Of a DNA stretch of 5,437 nt, positions 5,417 to 5,437 are shown piece by piece. The stretch comes from a bacterium. GTDB taxonomy: Bacteria; Elusimicrobiota; Elusimicrobia; Elusimicrobiales; UBA9959. Both the position numbers and the translations under genes were made by a program. Each line of letters begins with the position of its first letter. Positions within the stretch are counted from its first letter, which is position 1. The stretch covers positions 1-5,437 of the forward strand of contig JAJZVJ010000205.1 in assembly GCA_021845705.1 (NCBI GenBank), in the 5' to 3' direction. Under the pieces are notes generated by a model, which made no database searches, was not told the DNA's origin, and was given only the letters and a program-made list of their open reading frames with translations.

Positions 5417-5437
5417 ATCAGAACCTTCCTTCGGCGC

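Overview
The window is GC-rich bacterial DNA with six protein-coding genes, one of them cut by the left edge. Heptosyltransferase-type glycosyltransferase and signal-peptide-bearing small proteins point to a Gram-negative-type cell envelope. Isoleucine is written ATA unusually often for such GC-rich DNA (12 of 24 Ile codons in ahcY by hand count). Together with the gene mix this makes me think of an uncultured lineage such as Elusimicrobiota, but that is a low-confidence guess; no rRNA or tRNA is present to settle it.

Left part (1-1146, + strand): the 3' end of a glycosyltransferase family 9 gene, a 129-base gap that contains a curious in-frame open stretch, and a LysE-type membrane exporter. 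Convergent to these lies a GNAT-fold acetyltransferase-like gene on the - strand (1205-2329). It diverges from ahcY across a 214-base intergenic region that carries overlapping -10 elements on both strands, a second TATAAT close to ahcY, and two abutting short palindromes.

Centre (2544-3977, + strand): a complete S-adenosylhomocysteinase (ahcY) of the long bacterial form, with all catalytic and NAD-binding motifs intact. It appears to be a single-gene transcript that ends at a very strong hairpin (3993-4031). The hairpin also has a T-tract on the other strand, so it can terminate the convergent gene too.

Right part (4091-5416, - strand): two neighbouring genes for small exported proteins built from the same roughly 108-residue, tryptophan/tyrosine-rich domain. 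The upstream gene (4634-5416) carries two copies in tandem with an exact 116-residue period. The downstream gene (4091-4531) carries one copy. The three copies align without a gap and share 62-67% identity by hand count. A rho-independent terminator lies between the two genes, so they look like separately terminated paralogues rather than a simple operon. Their function is unknown, and this local family expansion is the least explained part of the window. ahcY recycles S-adenosylhomocysteine after methylation; nothing in the sequence ties it functionally to its neighbours.
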